From: Ktedonobacter racemifer DSM 44963
Lineage (GTDB): Bacteria > Chloroflexota > Ktedonobacteria > Ktedonobacterales > Ktedonobacteraceae
NCBI RefSeq assembly: GCF_000178855.1
Contig: NZ_ADVG01000003.1
Span: 124,001-188,000 of the forward strand
DNA length: 64,000 nt
Reading direction: 5' to 3'
Part shown: positions 34,412 to 42,252 of the stretch, piece by piece
Layout: every line of letters begins with the position of its first letter
Numbering within the stretch: the stretch's first letter is position 1
The notes under the pieces: generated by a model
Database searches by the model: none
The model's input: the letters and a program-made list of their open reading frames with translations, nothing else
Told to the model about the DNA's origin: nothing
Position numbers and translations under genes: made by a program

Positions 34412-34861
34412 ATGACATCGCACCATATAAGCGAACTGGAACACGCCCTCGCACAGCAAAACATCCCAGAAGGTATAGTGATTCGGGCCTGGCAGGAGCA
34501 GGATTTTGCGGCCATTCAACGCCTCTCAGAGGCCGAGGGATGGCCAACACCAAATCGGCGACCGGAGGACGCGCTGGCAGGCTGGCGCAACTCCTGGCCC
34601 ACGCTCGTCGCCGAAGTAGACGGCGAGGTAATCGGCTTCGTGCGCGCCTGGAGCGATAAGCATATCACAACCTATATTTTCGAACTCCTCATCGCTGAGC
34701 AGTGGCGTGGTCATGGCATCGGAAGTAGCCTGCTGGACGCGTGCCACACCCTCTACCCACACGCGCGCCTGGAGGTCTCCTCCACCGAGCACTCCGCCAG
34801 CTTCTACCGCCGCTACGGCTTTCGCGATCTTGGAGAGACCTTTCGCAAGAGCTATGTATAA
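34412..34861 (+). CDS. GNAT family N-acetyltransferase
   Basis: The 149-residue protein has the GNAT core. Motif A is LLIAEQWRGHGIGSSLLDAC (acetyl-CoA pyrophosphate loop RGHGIG), preceded by beta-strand EVDGEVIGFVRAWSD and followed by ARLEVSSTEHSASFYRRYGF. ATG 34412 has GAGGAAAG upstream. The acceptor is unknown. It is convergent with the TfoX-like gene. Confidence 0.9.
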   Translation: MTSHHISELEHALAQQNIPEGIVIRAWQEQDFAAIQRLSEAEGWPTPNRRPEDALAGWRNSWPTLVAEVDGEVIGFVRAWSDKHITTYIFELLIAEQWRGHGIGSSLLDACHTLYPHARLEVSSTEHSASFYRRYGFRDLGETFRKSYV

Positions 34862-34915
34862 GTAAGAAGGAGTAAAGTTTTAGCGATTTCACGCTACTAA
34901 CCTGAAAAATCGTGC

Positions 34916-35293
34916 TCAATGCTGGGCAGACACGAACGCCAGGGCCTCCCGCGCCAGGGCGAGCCACTCTATCTGCGATGTTGGTTCGAGCACCAGCCAC
35001 TCCTTCATAAGGCGACCATTCTTGCGAGGATCGAAGCGCTCGCCATCGCCAGAGACCACCAGTTCATCTACCCGCGCTTTCGGTAGCTTCACGATAAGCC
35101 TGCCCCGGGTGAGCATAGCAAAGATTTTATCATGCACCTTCAGTCCCGAGGCGCCAAAGCCCTTCTTCGCCTGTCTTCCATCCGCTGGCGGCGTGACACC
35201 CGGATAACTGAGCAGCTCCCCAACAAGCACAGCAAAGCGTTCCTCTGATGTTATAGATTCATCTAACACAGAAAGCCTCTCTTCCGCTAACAT
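34916..35293 (-). CDS. TfoX N-terminal-like domain protein
   Basis: The 125-residue protein has the TfoX/YjbR-like core: GFGASGLKVHDKIFAMLTRG, then RLIVKLPKARVDELVVSG and ERFDPRKNGRLMKEWLVLEP. This domain was first described in the Sxy/TfoX competence regulators, but small stand-alone forms are widespread and uncharacterised, so no competence role is claimed. The start ATG 35293 has GAAAG-type purines only (GAGAGGCTT downstream is coding), and ATG 35293 remains the longest option. Confidence 0.65.
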   Translation of the reverse strand: MLAEERLSVLDESITSEERFAVLVGELLSYPGVTPPADGRQAKKGFGASGLKVHDKIFAMLTRGRLIVKLPKARVDELVVSGDGERFDPRKNGRLMKEWLVLEPTSQIEWLALAREALAFVSAQH

Positions 35294-35453
35294 ACATCAA
35301 CAAAAGCATTATACTTGTTTTAGAACAAATTTTCAAGCATCGGACGCCTCTCCCAGCTCTGGACCAGCTATCGCCGCAGCCCGGCTGTGTCTCTAAGTCA
35401 GAATCAGGCAAAAAGGATATATAGCCTATCAGGGCAAAGGCCATGATGTGAGC

Positions 35454-35530
35454 GCGCTACTGACGTACACGCCTACATGTCCCCGTATGGAGGTGCATCC
35501 CCCGCGCGTAGGCGTGTACGTCAGTAGCGC
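35454..35530. repeat. Family-A hairpin overlapping a gene end
   Basis: The arms 35454-35476 and 35508-35530 are perfect 23-bp complements with a 31-nt spacer. GCGCTACTGACG and its complement are shared with 46605-46689. The stop of the macro-domain gene lies inside the left arm. Confidence 0.8.
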
Positions 35531-36008
35531 ATCTCTCACCTACTAATAACTCTCGATCACTCTTATCGATATAAATAGTGGTGAGGATGGGTAGGTGGGC
35601 GAGTATCTGCGCCATCAGGGGACCAACCTCGTCCCAGGAGAGGCCGCCTTTGCCGCAGCCAAGCTTAGGGAAGGCAATGCTCTCAATACCCTGCTGCTGC
35701 CAATTGACTATAAGATAATCCAGCCCCTGCTGGATGTAGATCAGGCGCGAGGGCTGGCGATAGTGGTCCTTGGTGGGGAAGTTCAAGATCCAGGGCTGGC
35801 TTACGGTGTAGAGCCATGGCTGGCCGATGCGCAGCTCGCCGCTCTCGCATTGCTGCTTGTAGACTAGAAACATCTTAGGGTAGCGCTGCTTGAAGGCCAG
35901 CGCCAGGCCCGCCCCCATGATACCCCGGCAGTTAACGGGATTGACAATGACCTGCTCTCTCGCCCGAAATAGATCGCCATCGACGATATACTGTATAGGT
36001 TGTGACAT
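35457..36008 (-). CDS. Macro domain protein (ADP-ribose binding/hydrolysing type), tail from a repeat
   Basis: The macro domain covers residues 1-157: IQYIVDGDLFRAREQVIVNP, VNCRGIMGAGLALAFKQRYP and IAFPKLGCGKGGLSWDEVGP. The NCRGIMGAGLA and GCGKGGLSW loops resemble the DarG/TARG1 type that removes ADP-ribose from nucleic acid or protein. No DarT-like toxin gene lies nearby. The last 25 or so residues (ATDVHAYARGMHLHTGTCRR) are encoded by the family-A hairpin at 35454-35530 and have no domain match. The repeat has therefore replaced the original stop. ATG 36008 has GAATGAGAAGGCAGA upstream. Confidence 0.85.
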   Translation of the reverse strand: MSQPIQYIVDGDLFRAREQVIVNPVNCRGIMGAGLALAFKQRYPKMFLVYKQQCESGELRIGQPWLYTVSQPWILNFPTKDHYRQPSRLIYIQQGLDYLIVNWQQQGIESIAFPKLGCGKGGLSWDEVGPLMAQILAHLPILTTIYIDKSDRELLVGERCATDVHAYARGMHLHTGTCRRVRQ

Positions 36009-36272
36009 TCTGCCTTCTCATTCCTTCCCAAGAAGATCCAACAAGCTTGTCTAGAGAAGAATTAACTCATAAATATATTACCTGCGTCAAGCCATCCAAT
36101 AAATTAAGTAAGGTCATCTGACTAAAAAAATAGGGATTTCTCCTAATAGACAGCAGCGAGCCGCTCTTCTACACTGTATGGTACATCCGTCATGTTTTTT
36201 CTACTCTGATGATGCAAAATACTCCCGTTCAGCAAGCAAACAAGAGTAGATGAGTGAAAGGTAGCTACATTG

Positions 36273-36950
36273 ATGCGCAAGCGCTTGATTATAAGCAGTG
36301 TGGGAGTGCTGGCAGCGCTCCTGCTGGCACTTATTCCCCTGTCCTCCGCCTCGGCGCACGAGGTGCGCCATGTCGGCAACTACACCTTTATCGTCGGCTT
36401 TCTCAACGAGCCAGCCTATGAGAACAGCCAGAACGCGATCTCGCTGACGGTTTGCAATGGCAAGACCTGTGAGATCGCGGGCGGAGGAGATAGCGGCCCG
36501 GTCTCAAATCCGTTCAACGACGCGGATAAGAGCCTGAAGGCCGAGGTTAGTATAGGTGGCTCTTCGCCCCTGGCCCTTACCCTCCAGCCCGTCGATGGCG
36601 CGCCCGGCAAGTATACCGCCGATTTCATTCCAACTAAAACCGGCGATTACACCTTCCACTTCACCGGGGCGCTCAATGGACAGAAGATCGACGAGAAGTT
36701 CACCGGTGGCCCCAATACCTTCAGCGAGGTGGCGCAGATCACAGCCTATCCCGCCAGCCAGGCCACGACAACATCCCAGCAGAGCAATAGCAATCTGCAA
36801 GCTCAGATTCAGGACGCGAAGAATACTGGCGTCCTCGTTGGCTCACTTGGCGCACTGATAGGACTCATCGGCCTGGGGACAGCGGTTGTCGCCCTACGCC
36901 GTCGTCCCACCACCAGCGGCACCGCGCCAGATGAGAGCCAGCGCGGGTAA
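36273..36950 (+). CDS. Exported protein with C-terminal membrane anchor
   Basis: The 225-residue protein has a signal peptide (MRKRLIISSVGVLAALLLAL, cleavage likely after SASA-H), a beta-rich extracellular part and a C-terminal membrane segment (NTGVLVGSLGALIGLIGLGT, then AVVALRRR). The middle (LTVCNGKTCEIAGGGDSG, GKYTADFIPTKTGDYTFHFT) resembles YtkA/CopC-like immunoglobulin folds. It keeps a histidine right after the signal peptide (AHEVRHVGNY), as in copper-binding CopC/YcnJ proteins. A copper role is speculative. ATG 36273 directly follows a TTG and AAAGG. A long terminator hairpin follows. Confidence 0.75.
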   Translation: MRKRLIISSVGVLAALLLALIPLSSASAHEVRHVGNYTFIVGFLNEPAYENSQNAISLTVCNGKTCEIAGGGDSGPVSNPFNDADKSLKAEVSIGGSSPLALTLQPVDGAPGKYTADFIPTKTGDYTFHFTGALNGQKIDEKFTGGPNTFSEVAQITAYPASQATTTSQQSNSNLQAQIQDAKNTGVLVGSLGALIGLIGLGTAVVALRRRPTTSGTAPDESQRG

Positions 36951-36957
36951 GGGTAGT

Positions 36958-37020
36958 TTTTCAAAAAAGAGCCGGGAGCAGCGACGCTGAGCGTCGCTGC
37001 TCCCGGCTCTTTTTTGAAAA
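36958..37020 (+). terminator. 31-bp hairpin with T6 arm
   Basis: The arms meet at G36989. The outer stem is TCAAAAAAGAGCCGGG and its complement, so the right arm ends CTCTTTTTTGA. This gives a strong intrinsic terminator in the plus direction. Confidence 0.8.
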
Positions 37021-37130
37021 CTCTTAATTTATGGCTGATCTAAGCGTGCTTTTGTCGCATTCACAAGCGTTACTATACTTGAATAGCACCTCTTATCCCC
37101 ATAATCATGCATGCCTGGAGTACATTCTCT

Positions 37131-37763
37131 ATGAAAAAGTGTCTTTCTCTACGTCTTACACTCGGTCTCGCGCTCGGCCTGCTCGCTCTCCTGCTGGCCG
37201 CCTGCGGAGGGAGCGATAGTGCTTCTTCGCTCACGCCTACACCAACGTCGGTACCCACAAGCGCTACAATCAGCCAAACCCCTACACCAACCATTAACAG
37301 CACGCCCGCGCCTACTCCAACGCCTCAGGGTAAGGCGCTGGCCGATGGCGGCACACAGAATTATCACAATAGCTATTTCGCCTTCAATTATCCCGCCAAC
37401 TGGAACAAAACACAGGAGAGCGACGCCACTGTGCTGCTCACGGCCCCCAACAACCAGGAAACGACGATTGACGCGGAGAAGCTTGCGGGAATGCCCACCA
37501 GCGACTCATTGAAAAATAGTCTGCAAGAGGATACACTGGTTAAACAGGCGGCCAGCCCTGGCGCCATCAAGCAGCAAACGTTCAATAACATCTCCTGGTG
37601 GACGACGCGCGTTCAGGTCTCCAGGGATGGCAAGGCGCTCTACTACGATATCGCCTATGGGCAGGATCAGGCCAACCTCTATAAACTTGTGGTATGCGAG
37701 GGCTCAGGCGGGTATGATGGCCTCTTCGATACGGTGCTCGACTCCTTTCAGCCCAACGCATAA
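37131..37763 (+). CDS. Lipoprotein of unknown function
   Basis: ATG 37131 (MKKCLSLRLTLGLALGLLAL) has TGGAG upstream and places the lipobox LLAAC with Cys at about residue 24. A Thr/Pro-rich linker follows (LTPTPTSVPTSATISQTPTP), then a globular domain of about 130 residues (YFAFNYPANWNKTQESDATV, WWTTRVQVSRDGKALYYDIA, DGLFDTVLDSFQPNA). The FNYPANWN start and SF ending match the PsbP/DUF1795-like domain seen in many bacterial lipoproteins. The function is unknown. The MFS gene follows after 24 bp and may be co-transcribed. Confidence 0.8.
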   Translation: MKKCLSLRLTLGLALGLLALLLAACGGSDSASSLTPTPTSVPTSATISQTPTPTINSTPAPTPTPQGKALADGGTQNYHNSYFAFNYPANWNKTQESDATVLLTAPNNQETTIDAEKLAGMPTSDSLKNSLQEDTLVKQAASPGAIKQQTFNNISWWTTRVQVSRDGKALYYDIAYGQDQANLYKLVVCEGSGGYDGLFDTVLDSFQPNA

Positions 37764-37787
37764 GTCTGTATTAAATTAAGGTTTTGT

Positions 37788-38984
37788 ATGCAAAACGCGG
37801 TATCCGTACCCTCCCGGCGCCTCTCGATCTGGTTATCTTTCTTTGGTTTTATGCTTGTGGGCATCAGTAGCGGTGTAAGCGGTCCCATTCTGCCCAGCCT
37901 GGGCGCGTACTATCACGTGGGAGACGCCACGATTGGTCTGCTCTTGCTCGTCTCGCCCTTCGCCTATTTCCTCTCATCCTTAAGTAGTGGCCTGCTCATT
38001 GAGAAGTTTGGGCTGCGCTGGCTCTTGCTCCTGGGGACTGTCATCTTTGCCCTCGGTTTCGCGGGCTTTGGCCTGCGCCTGCCATTTCTCTGGCTCTTCG
38101 GGGCTCGCCTCTGCATTGGCCTGGGCTCAGGCATCATCGAAACAGGCTTTAATATCTATATCAGTACACAGCCCAGGCAAGAGACGCTCCTGAACAACCT
38201 GCACGCCTTCTTCGGCGTGGGATCACTGCTTGGTCCCCTGCTCGTCAGCGCGCTCCTGACGCTCCTCTGGGGCTGGAATATCACGTACCTCTTCCTCGTC
38301 GTGCTCTGCCTGCCCCTCGCGCTCGGCCTGGGTCCGCTCTTTAGTGTGCCTGCGAACATCCAGGATACTCAGAGAGACGAGCCAGCCAGGAAAGAGGGCA
38401 TTTTTGGCGCGACGCTCAAGCTCCCCGTGGTCTGGATCGCGACGCTCTTTCTGCTCGTCTATGTCGGCGTGGAGACCTGCGCGGGTAGCTGGGGCTACAC
38501 CTTCCTGCTCAATGAGCGCGCTCAGAGTCCGCTTATCGCGGGCTGGATCGTGAGTGGCTACTGGCTGGGGTTGACGCTGGGGCGCTTCTTCTTACAGCGC
38601 CAGGCCGAGCGCATGGGGATTAGCTCAACCGTCCTCGTCTATATATGCCTGATCTGTATTGTGCTCAGCGCGCTTCTGGCCTGGCTCGTACCCTCGGGCA
38701 TTAGCGCGGCTCTGGCCTTCTGCCTTATGGGCCTTGGTGTTGCACCGCTCTATCCTCTCACGGTCGCCATCATGCCCAAGTTGGTCCCCTCGCACCTGGC
38801 GGCAAGCGCGATTAGCCTCTTGATCAGCATCAGCATCATCGGCCTGGGCGTCTTCCCCTGGCTGGCCGGCCTGCTGGCCCAGGCTGTGGGCATCTGGACG
38901 CTCATGCCCTTTATCATCCTCCTGACTCTGGCGATGATTATCCTCTGGCGCGTTTTGGCGAGACATATAGCTTCGCCCGCATAA
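37788..38984 (+). CDS. Major facilitator superfamily transporter
   Basis: The 398-residue protein has about 12 membrane segments. The first is LSIWLSFFGFMLVGISSGVS. The loop after helix 2 reads GLLIEKFGLRWLLLLG, the usual MFS signature in weak form, and helix 4 includes ARLCIGLGSGIIETGFN. It resembles the FucP/Bypass-of-stop-codon BSC6-like MFS group, and substrate prediction is not possible. ATG 37788 has AAGG upstream. A family-A hairpin begins 3 bp after the stop. Confidence 0.88.
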   Translation: MQNAVSVPSRRLSIWLSFFGFMLVGISSGVSGPILPSLGAYYHVGDATIGLLLLVSPFAYFLSSLSSGLLIEKFGLRWLLLLGTVIFALGFAGFGLRLPFLWLFGARLCIGLGSGIIETGFNIYISTQPRQETLLNNLHAFFGVGSLLGPLLVSALLTLLWGWNITYLFLVVLCLPLALGLGPLFSVPANIQDTQRDEPARKEGIFGATLKLPVVWIATLFLLVYVGVETCAGSWGYTFLLNERAQSPLIAGWIVSGYWLGLTLGRFFLQRQAERMGISSTVLVYICLICIVLSALLAWLVPSGISAALAFCLMGLGVAPLYPLTVAIMPKLVPSHLAASAISLLISISIIGLGVFPWLAGLLAQAVGIWTLMPFIILLTLAMIILWRVLARHIASPA

Positions 38985-38987
38985 CAA

Positions 38988-39046
38988 GCCCGCTACTGGC
39001 ATACGCGGCTACTGACCTAGAGTAGCCGCGTATGCCAGTAGCGGGC
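38988..39046. repeat. Family-A hairpin, type copy
   Basis: The arms 38988-39013 and 39021-39046 are perfect 26-bp complements around GACCTAG. The core CCGCTACTGGCATACGCGG is shared with 41115-41176 and, as single right arms, with 42184-42209 and 60228-60253. It may also terminate the MFS gene. Confidence 0.85.
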
Positions 39047-39059
39047 CAATATCGCCTCA

Positions 39060-39164
39060 TCAGCCACTGATGGCGATGGTTTCGGGTGCTATCTCGATAA
39101 CTTCAACGCGCCGTTATGAACTGGAACGTTGCGTGCCCCAACCAGGTAATAGTGTTTCACGCAT
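39060..39164 (-). pseudogene. Scar of a gene downstream of leuD
   Basis: GGGAGGATAACTC precedes ATG 39164, four bases after the leuD stop, as in an operon. The frame reads only MRETLLPGWGTQRSSS and stops. An unrelated start-less frame then ends RRVEVIEIAPETIAISG at 39060. This looks like the front and back of one or two genes joined by deletion. Their identity is unknown. Confidence 0.4.
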
Positions 39165-39167
39165 GAG

Positions 39168-39574
39168 TTATCCTCCCGTATTTGCAATAGTAGCCTCATA
39201 CCAGGGCACGCTCTCTCTGCGACTCGCCTCAAAGGCCGTGATGTCTTCCTGGAAGCGTAGTGTGTGCGCAACAGCGTCCAGCCCTTGCACAAGCACATCT
39301 TTTCTAAAGGGATCAATGTCGAGGGCATGTACCTGCTCACTAGATGTGATAACACGCTGTAAAGGCAAATCAATTGTCAAGGCATAGCTCGGCGTAGCCT
39401 CAACCGCGTCAAAGAGCGACTGAATCACGTTCTCTGGCAGACATATGGGCATGTAACCTCGTGGATAAGATGGCGATCAATATACAGAAGCGATCCCTGC
39501 CCCTCAATTTCGCGCACCACGTGAGATTGCCAGATCTTCTCAAACATCGTTTGTGTTCTCGTTGTTTGTGGCAT
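39168..39574 (-). pseudogene. leuCD: leuC-leuD fusion remnant (isopropylmalate dehydratase)
   Basis: The frame from ATG 39574 reads MPQTTRTQTMFEKIWQSHVV, then GSLLYIDRHLIHEVT, which is the N-terminus of LeuC (large subunit of 3-isopropylmalate dehydratase). At about 39455 the homology switches, in another frame, to LPENVIQSLFDAVEATPSYA, then LDIDPFRKDVLVQGLDAVAH and ITAFEASRRESVPWYEA, the C-terminus of LeuD. About 430 residues of LeuC and 100 of LeuD are missing, including all iron-sulfur ligands. A single internal deletion explains it. The remnant cannot be active. A functional leuCD presumably exists elsewhere. Confidence 0.85.
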
Positions 39575-39897
39575 AAAAATCGTCCCTTTCACAACATGAC
39601 GACTAGACATCCTTGTCACTTAAATCCTGTAACACATGCAAGCCAGCCTTTACCAGCAGTATAATCGTCAGCAAGTGATATGTCCAATACTTATTTTTCC
39701 GATATTTGATAATCTAAAGGCATCAACTATCTAGCTTTTTTCTCCGACAGTGATGCTTTTTTGTTATTAAAATTTGAATAAATAGGTATTAGACATATCA
39801 TCTAGCACAAGCTATACTCCTGAACAAGTGAAACGCGTGCGAGTTTTGCCTATTCAGCTCTTTATACCTGGCAAGCTACGTGATAGGAGATTGTCTT
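39575..39897. other. AT-rich intergenic region, about 320 bp
   Basis: No gene. It holds the upstream region of the leuCD remnant, the 123-bp inverted-repeat unit at 39677-39799, and the leader of the chromate transporter gene. It is clearly lower in GC than its surroundings. Confidence 0.55.
39677..39799. repeat. 123-bp AT-rich unit with 19-bp inverted ends
   Basis: GATATGTCCAATACTTATT (39677-39695) and the complement of 39781-39799 differ at two positions. The 85 bp between them are AT-rich and non-coding. It could be a small non-autonomous element. Confidence 0.45.
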
Positions 39898-40590
39898 ATG
39901 CACCCACAAATGTCTGATACAGAAGAGAAGGCATCTATACGCGCTCTAGAAAGCGAGCAGCAGACGACTCTGAAGCAGCCCCTGATAAACCATCCTTCTG
40001 GGTTGTATTCACTACCTGGTTCAAAATTGGTGTCATGTCGTTTGGGGGGGGGATCGGCGACGTTATTATTGATTCAGCGCAAATGCCTAGAGCAGATGAA
40101 ATGGGCAACGGAAGAGGAATATAGTCGCTACTGGAGCTTAAGTCAGATTTCACCGGGTATCGTCATGTTCGCGACAATGATTCTAATGTTTCGCAAGATC
40201 GGCGGATGGAAGAATGTCATCGCAGCATTCGCCGGGCTACTTATACCCAGCGCACTCATTACACTGCTCTTTTCAGCCGGTTTTAAGGCTGTACAGAATC
40301 TACCAGCAGTGCAGGCCATGCTTCAGGGGGTTATTCCAGCTACGGCTGGCATTATGCTTACCTTATCGATTAAGTTTGCCCAACCACTGGTAAAGAAGAG
40401 CTATCAAGCAGATAGCTTGAGCCTCATTGAATGCCTGGTCATCATTCTAAGCAGCGCCAGCGCATTGATCTTCTGGCATATAGACGTCGTACTGGTTATG
40501 CTGGGCGCAGCTCTGTTGAGTGTAGGATTTTTTCTTCCCCTGCGCACCAAGCTTGCTCCAAGACAAGCAGCAGCCCAAAGGAGGCAATAG
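39898..40590 (+). CDS. chrA: Chromate transporter, first half, with shifted first membrane segment
   Basis: This is a ChrA (CHR family) half of about 230 residues. From residue 57 it matches well: GGGSATLLLIQRKCLEQMKW, SQISPGIVMFATMILMFRKI and VLVMLGAALLSVGFFLPL. Upstream, the frame reads NHPSGLYSLPGSKLVSC, which is not family-like. Reading -1 there gives PSFWVVFTTWFKIGVMSFGG, exactly the expected first membrane segment. The frames rejoin at a run of nine G (40044-40052); eight would be in frame. Two compensating shifts about 60 bp apart therefore scramble about 20 residues. This is either decay, phase variation at the G run, or sequencing error. ATG 39898 has GATAGGAG upstream. The second half follows after 2 bp. 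Confidence 0.7.
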   Translation: MHPQMSDTEEKASIRALESEQQTTLKQPLINHPSGLYSLPGSKLVSCRLGGGSATLLLIQRKCLEQMKWATEEEYSRYWSLSQISPGIVMFATMILMFRKIGGWKNVIAAFAGLLIPSALITLLFSAGFKAVQNLPAVQAMLQGVIPATAGIMLTLSIKFAQPLVKKSYQADSLSLIECLVIILSSASALIFWHIDVVLVMLGAALLSVGFFLPLRTKLAPRQAAAQRRQ

Positions 40591-40592
40591 AG

Positions 40593-41108
40593 ATGAATCC
40601 TGTCATTTATTTTCTGCTTTTCCTCAAAGCATCGCTCTTCTCTTTCGGCTCAGTGGGCAACCTTGCCAGTTTGCATCGCGATCTATTGAGCAAGGGGTGG
40701 GCACGAGAAGCCGACTTTGGCGAGGCGCTGGCAATTGGGCAATTTAGCCCAGGCTCCAATGGCCTCTGGACGGTCAGTCTGGGCTACCTGATATATGGCC
40801 TCCCTGGAGCAGGCCTGGCCTTGCTCTCCCTGGTGCTTCCCCCGCTACTCATCCTTCCGCTGGAGGCAGCATACCACCGCATTGAGCACCAGGCCTGGGC
40901 ACAGGCGATTATCCGCAGCCTCTCGCTGGTCTCGATTGGCATCCTGCTAAGTGCAGCATGGTCTATTCTGGATGGACGTACCATCGATATTGGAAGCGTT
41001 CTGATTTGCCTGGCAGCCTGCGCACTCTGTATGAACCGCCGCATCGGATCGTTCCTGACCCTGCTTCTAGCCATGGGAGCAGGCTACCTCCTCTATGGCT
41101 TCCGCTAA
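40593..41108 (+). CDS. chrA: Chromate transporter, second half
   Basis: ATG 40593 has AAAGGAGG upstream, overlapping the end of the first half. The 171-residue protein is the partner CHR domain: YFLLFLKASLFSFGSVGNLA, ALAIGQFSPGSNGLWTVSLG and LPGAGLALLSLVLPPLLILP. Short CHR proteins are known to work as pairs with opposite membrane orientation, exporting or moving chromate. This gene looks intact. A degenerate family-A hairpin follows. Confidence 0.88.
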   Translation: MNPVIYFLLFLKASLFSFGSVGNLASLHRDLLSKGWAREADFGEALAIGQFSPGSNGLWTVSLGYLIYGLPGAGLALLSLVLPPLLILPLEAAYHRIEHQAWAQAIIRSLSLVSIGILLSAAWSILDGRTIDIGSVLICLAACALCMNRRIGSFLTLLLAMGAGYLLYGFR

Positions 41109-41114
41109 AAGAGT

Positions 41115-41176
41115 CCGCTACCAGCATACGCGGCTACTTCTCCAAGCCCACAATAACCGCGTATGCCAGTAGCAGG
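41115..41176. repeat. Family-A hairpin, degenerate copy
   Basis: CCGCTACCAGCATACGCGG (41115-41133) and the right arm ending 41176 (TAACCGCGTATGCCAGTAGC) match the type copy at 38988, but pair with several mismatches. It lies between the convergent chromate and HAD genes. Confidence 0.7.
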
Positions 41177-41177
41177 C

Positions 41178-41885
41178 CTATCCAATCAATGCCAGGAGTT
41201 CATGCAGTGAATCAATCGTAATATCAGCAACATCAGAGGAAAGATCTGCTGGCCATGGAAGAGAACTGTGCAGCCAGGCAGTTTTCATCCCAATGGCATG
41301 TGCTCCCCACATATCAAGATAAGGATGATCTCCAACAAAGAGAATTTCTTCTGGCTTCGTGTTTAAGCATGAAGCGGCAGCCAGGAAGATCGAGGCATCA
41401 GGCTTTTTGACACCAAACGCCTCAGAGATAAAAATACAGGAGGTGAACTGCTCAAGACCAAGCCGCCTAATCTTTCGTTGTTGATTCTGCACGCTTCCAT
41501 TAGTAATGATGCCAAATGGGATGGCGGCCTCTTTTAACGTAAGCAGCAAGCCAGGCATACTCTCGTCAGGCATGATATGCAGAGAAAGTTCCTGGCGGTA
41601 GGCTGTAATCAACTCCTCCACAGGTGCTGACAGCCCTGTATAGGCCCCGCTAACTTGTTGAAAGAGCTTCTCTCGTGGCGTCATGCCATAGTTATCCCAT
41701 GCGATAAGCTGCTTGAGGCGTTGTTCGATCTCCCTTTCATCACCGTTCGCTATGTGAGACTTGATAAATGACCGTCCCCACGCCTCAAATGCCTGCTCTC
41801 TGGAATACAGGGTATTGTCCAGATCAAATAGCACCGCCTGGGTCTGGTAGGGTAGGCGAATAGGCACGCGTTTTTCCTCCTTCAT
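41178..41885 (-). CDS. HAD superfamily hydrolase
   Basis: The 235-residue protein is a class I HAD phosphatase. Motif I is LFDLDNTLY (Asp21 nucleophile, Asp23), motif II ITNGS, motif III Lys in GVKKPDASIF, and motif IV FVGDHPYLDMWGA. A helical cap lies between motifs I and II (REIEQRLKQLIAWDNYGM). It resembles the YjjG/haloacid dehalogenase-like group, with a small phosphorylated metabolite as likely substrate. Its ATG overlaps the stop of a short upstream frame (41882-42061) by four bases. Confidence 0.92.
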   Translation of the reverse strand: MKEEKRVPIRLPYQTQAVLFDLDNTLYSREQAFEAWGRSFIKSHIANGDEREIEQRLKQLIAWDNYGMTPREKLFQQVSGAYTGLSAPVEELITAYRQELSLHIMPDESMPGLLLTLKEAAIPFGIITNGSVQNQQRKIRRLGLEQFTSCIFISEAFGVKKPDASIFLAAASCLNTKPEEILFVGDHPYLDMWGAHAIGMKTAWLHSSLPWPADLSSDVADITIDSLHELLALIG

Positions 41886-42061
41886 GGTTCTATACTCACC
41901 AATGCGCGACTAAGCAACGTCTCCCAGGGGCGCACAGGCAGACGGGAAGGCCGGCGCTCGGCCTCTCGTGCCAGCCATTGTCCATAGAGCCAGTTCTGGC
42001 GCGCCTGGGTGTGCTGCTGGTGCTGTTCGAATGCGTTGAAGCCGCGACCACGCTCCCGCAT
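41882..42061 (-). CDS. Possible 59-aa protein translationally coupled to the HAD gene
   Basis: A frame from ATG 42061 reads MRERGRGFNAFEQHQQHTQA, then RQNWLYGQWLAREAERRPSR and ends LLSRALVSIEP. Its TGA overlaps the HAD ATG as ATGA, the usual sign of coupling. The composition (Arg, Gln, aromatic) looks protein-like. No family is recognised and the ribosome binding site is weak. Confidence 0.4.
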   Translation of the reverse strand: MRERGRGFNAFEQHQQHTQARQNWLYGQWLAREAERRPSRLPVRPWETLLSRALVSIEP

Positions 42062-42183
42062 GTTGGCGAGATATGCATTCTCTTTACCTCATCCATCTCA
42101 GGTTATTCTGAGTATATCCCGCCAACCCGCGATCATACAAGCAGCCACCCAAATGAAATTTCGCACATCACATTCACGGCCCC

Positions 42184-42209
42184 AGTAGCCGCGTTCGCCA
42201 GTAGCGGGC
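42184..42209. repeat. Single right arm of family A
   Basis: The 26 bases match the right arm 39021-39046 at 24 positions. No left arm is present nearby. It lies 43 bp before the gene at 42253. Confidence 0.7.
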
Positions 42210-42252
42210 ATAGGTTACAATACATAAAAAACCACAAATACGAGGAGCAAAC

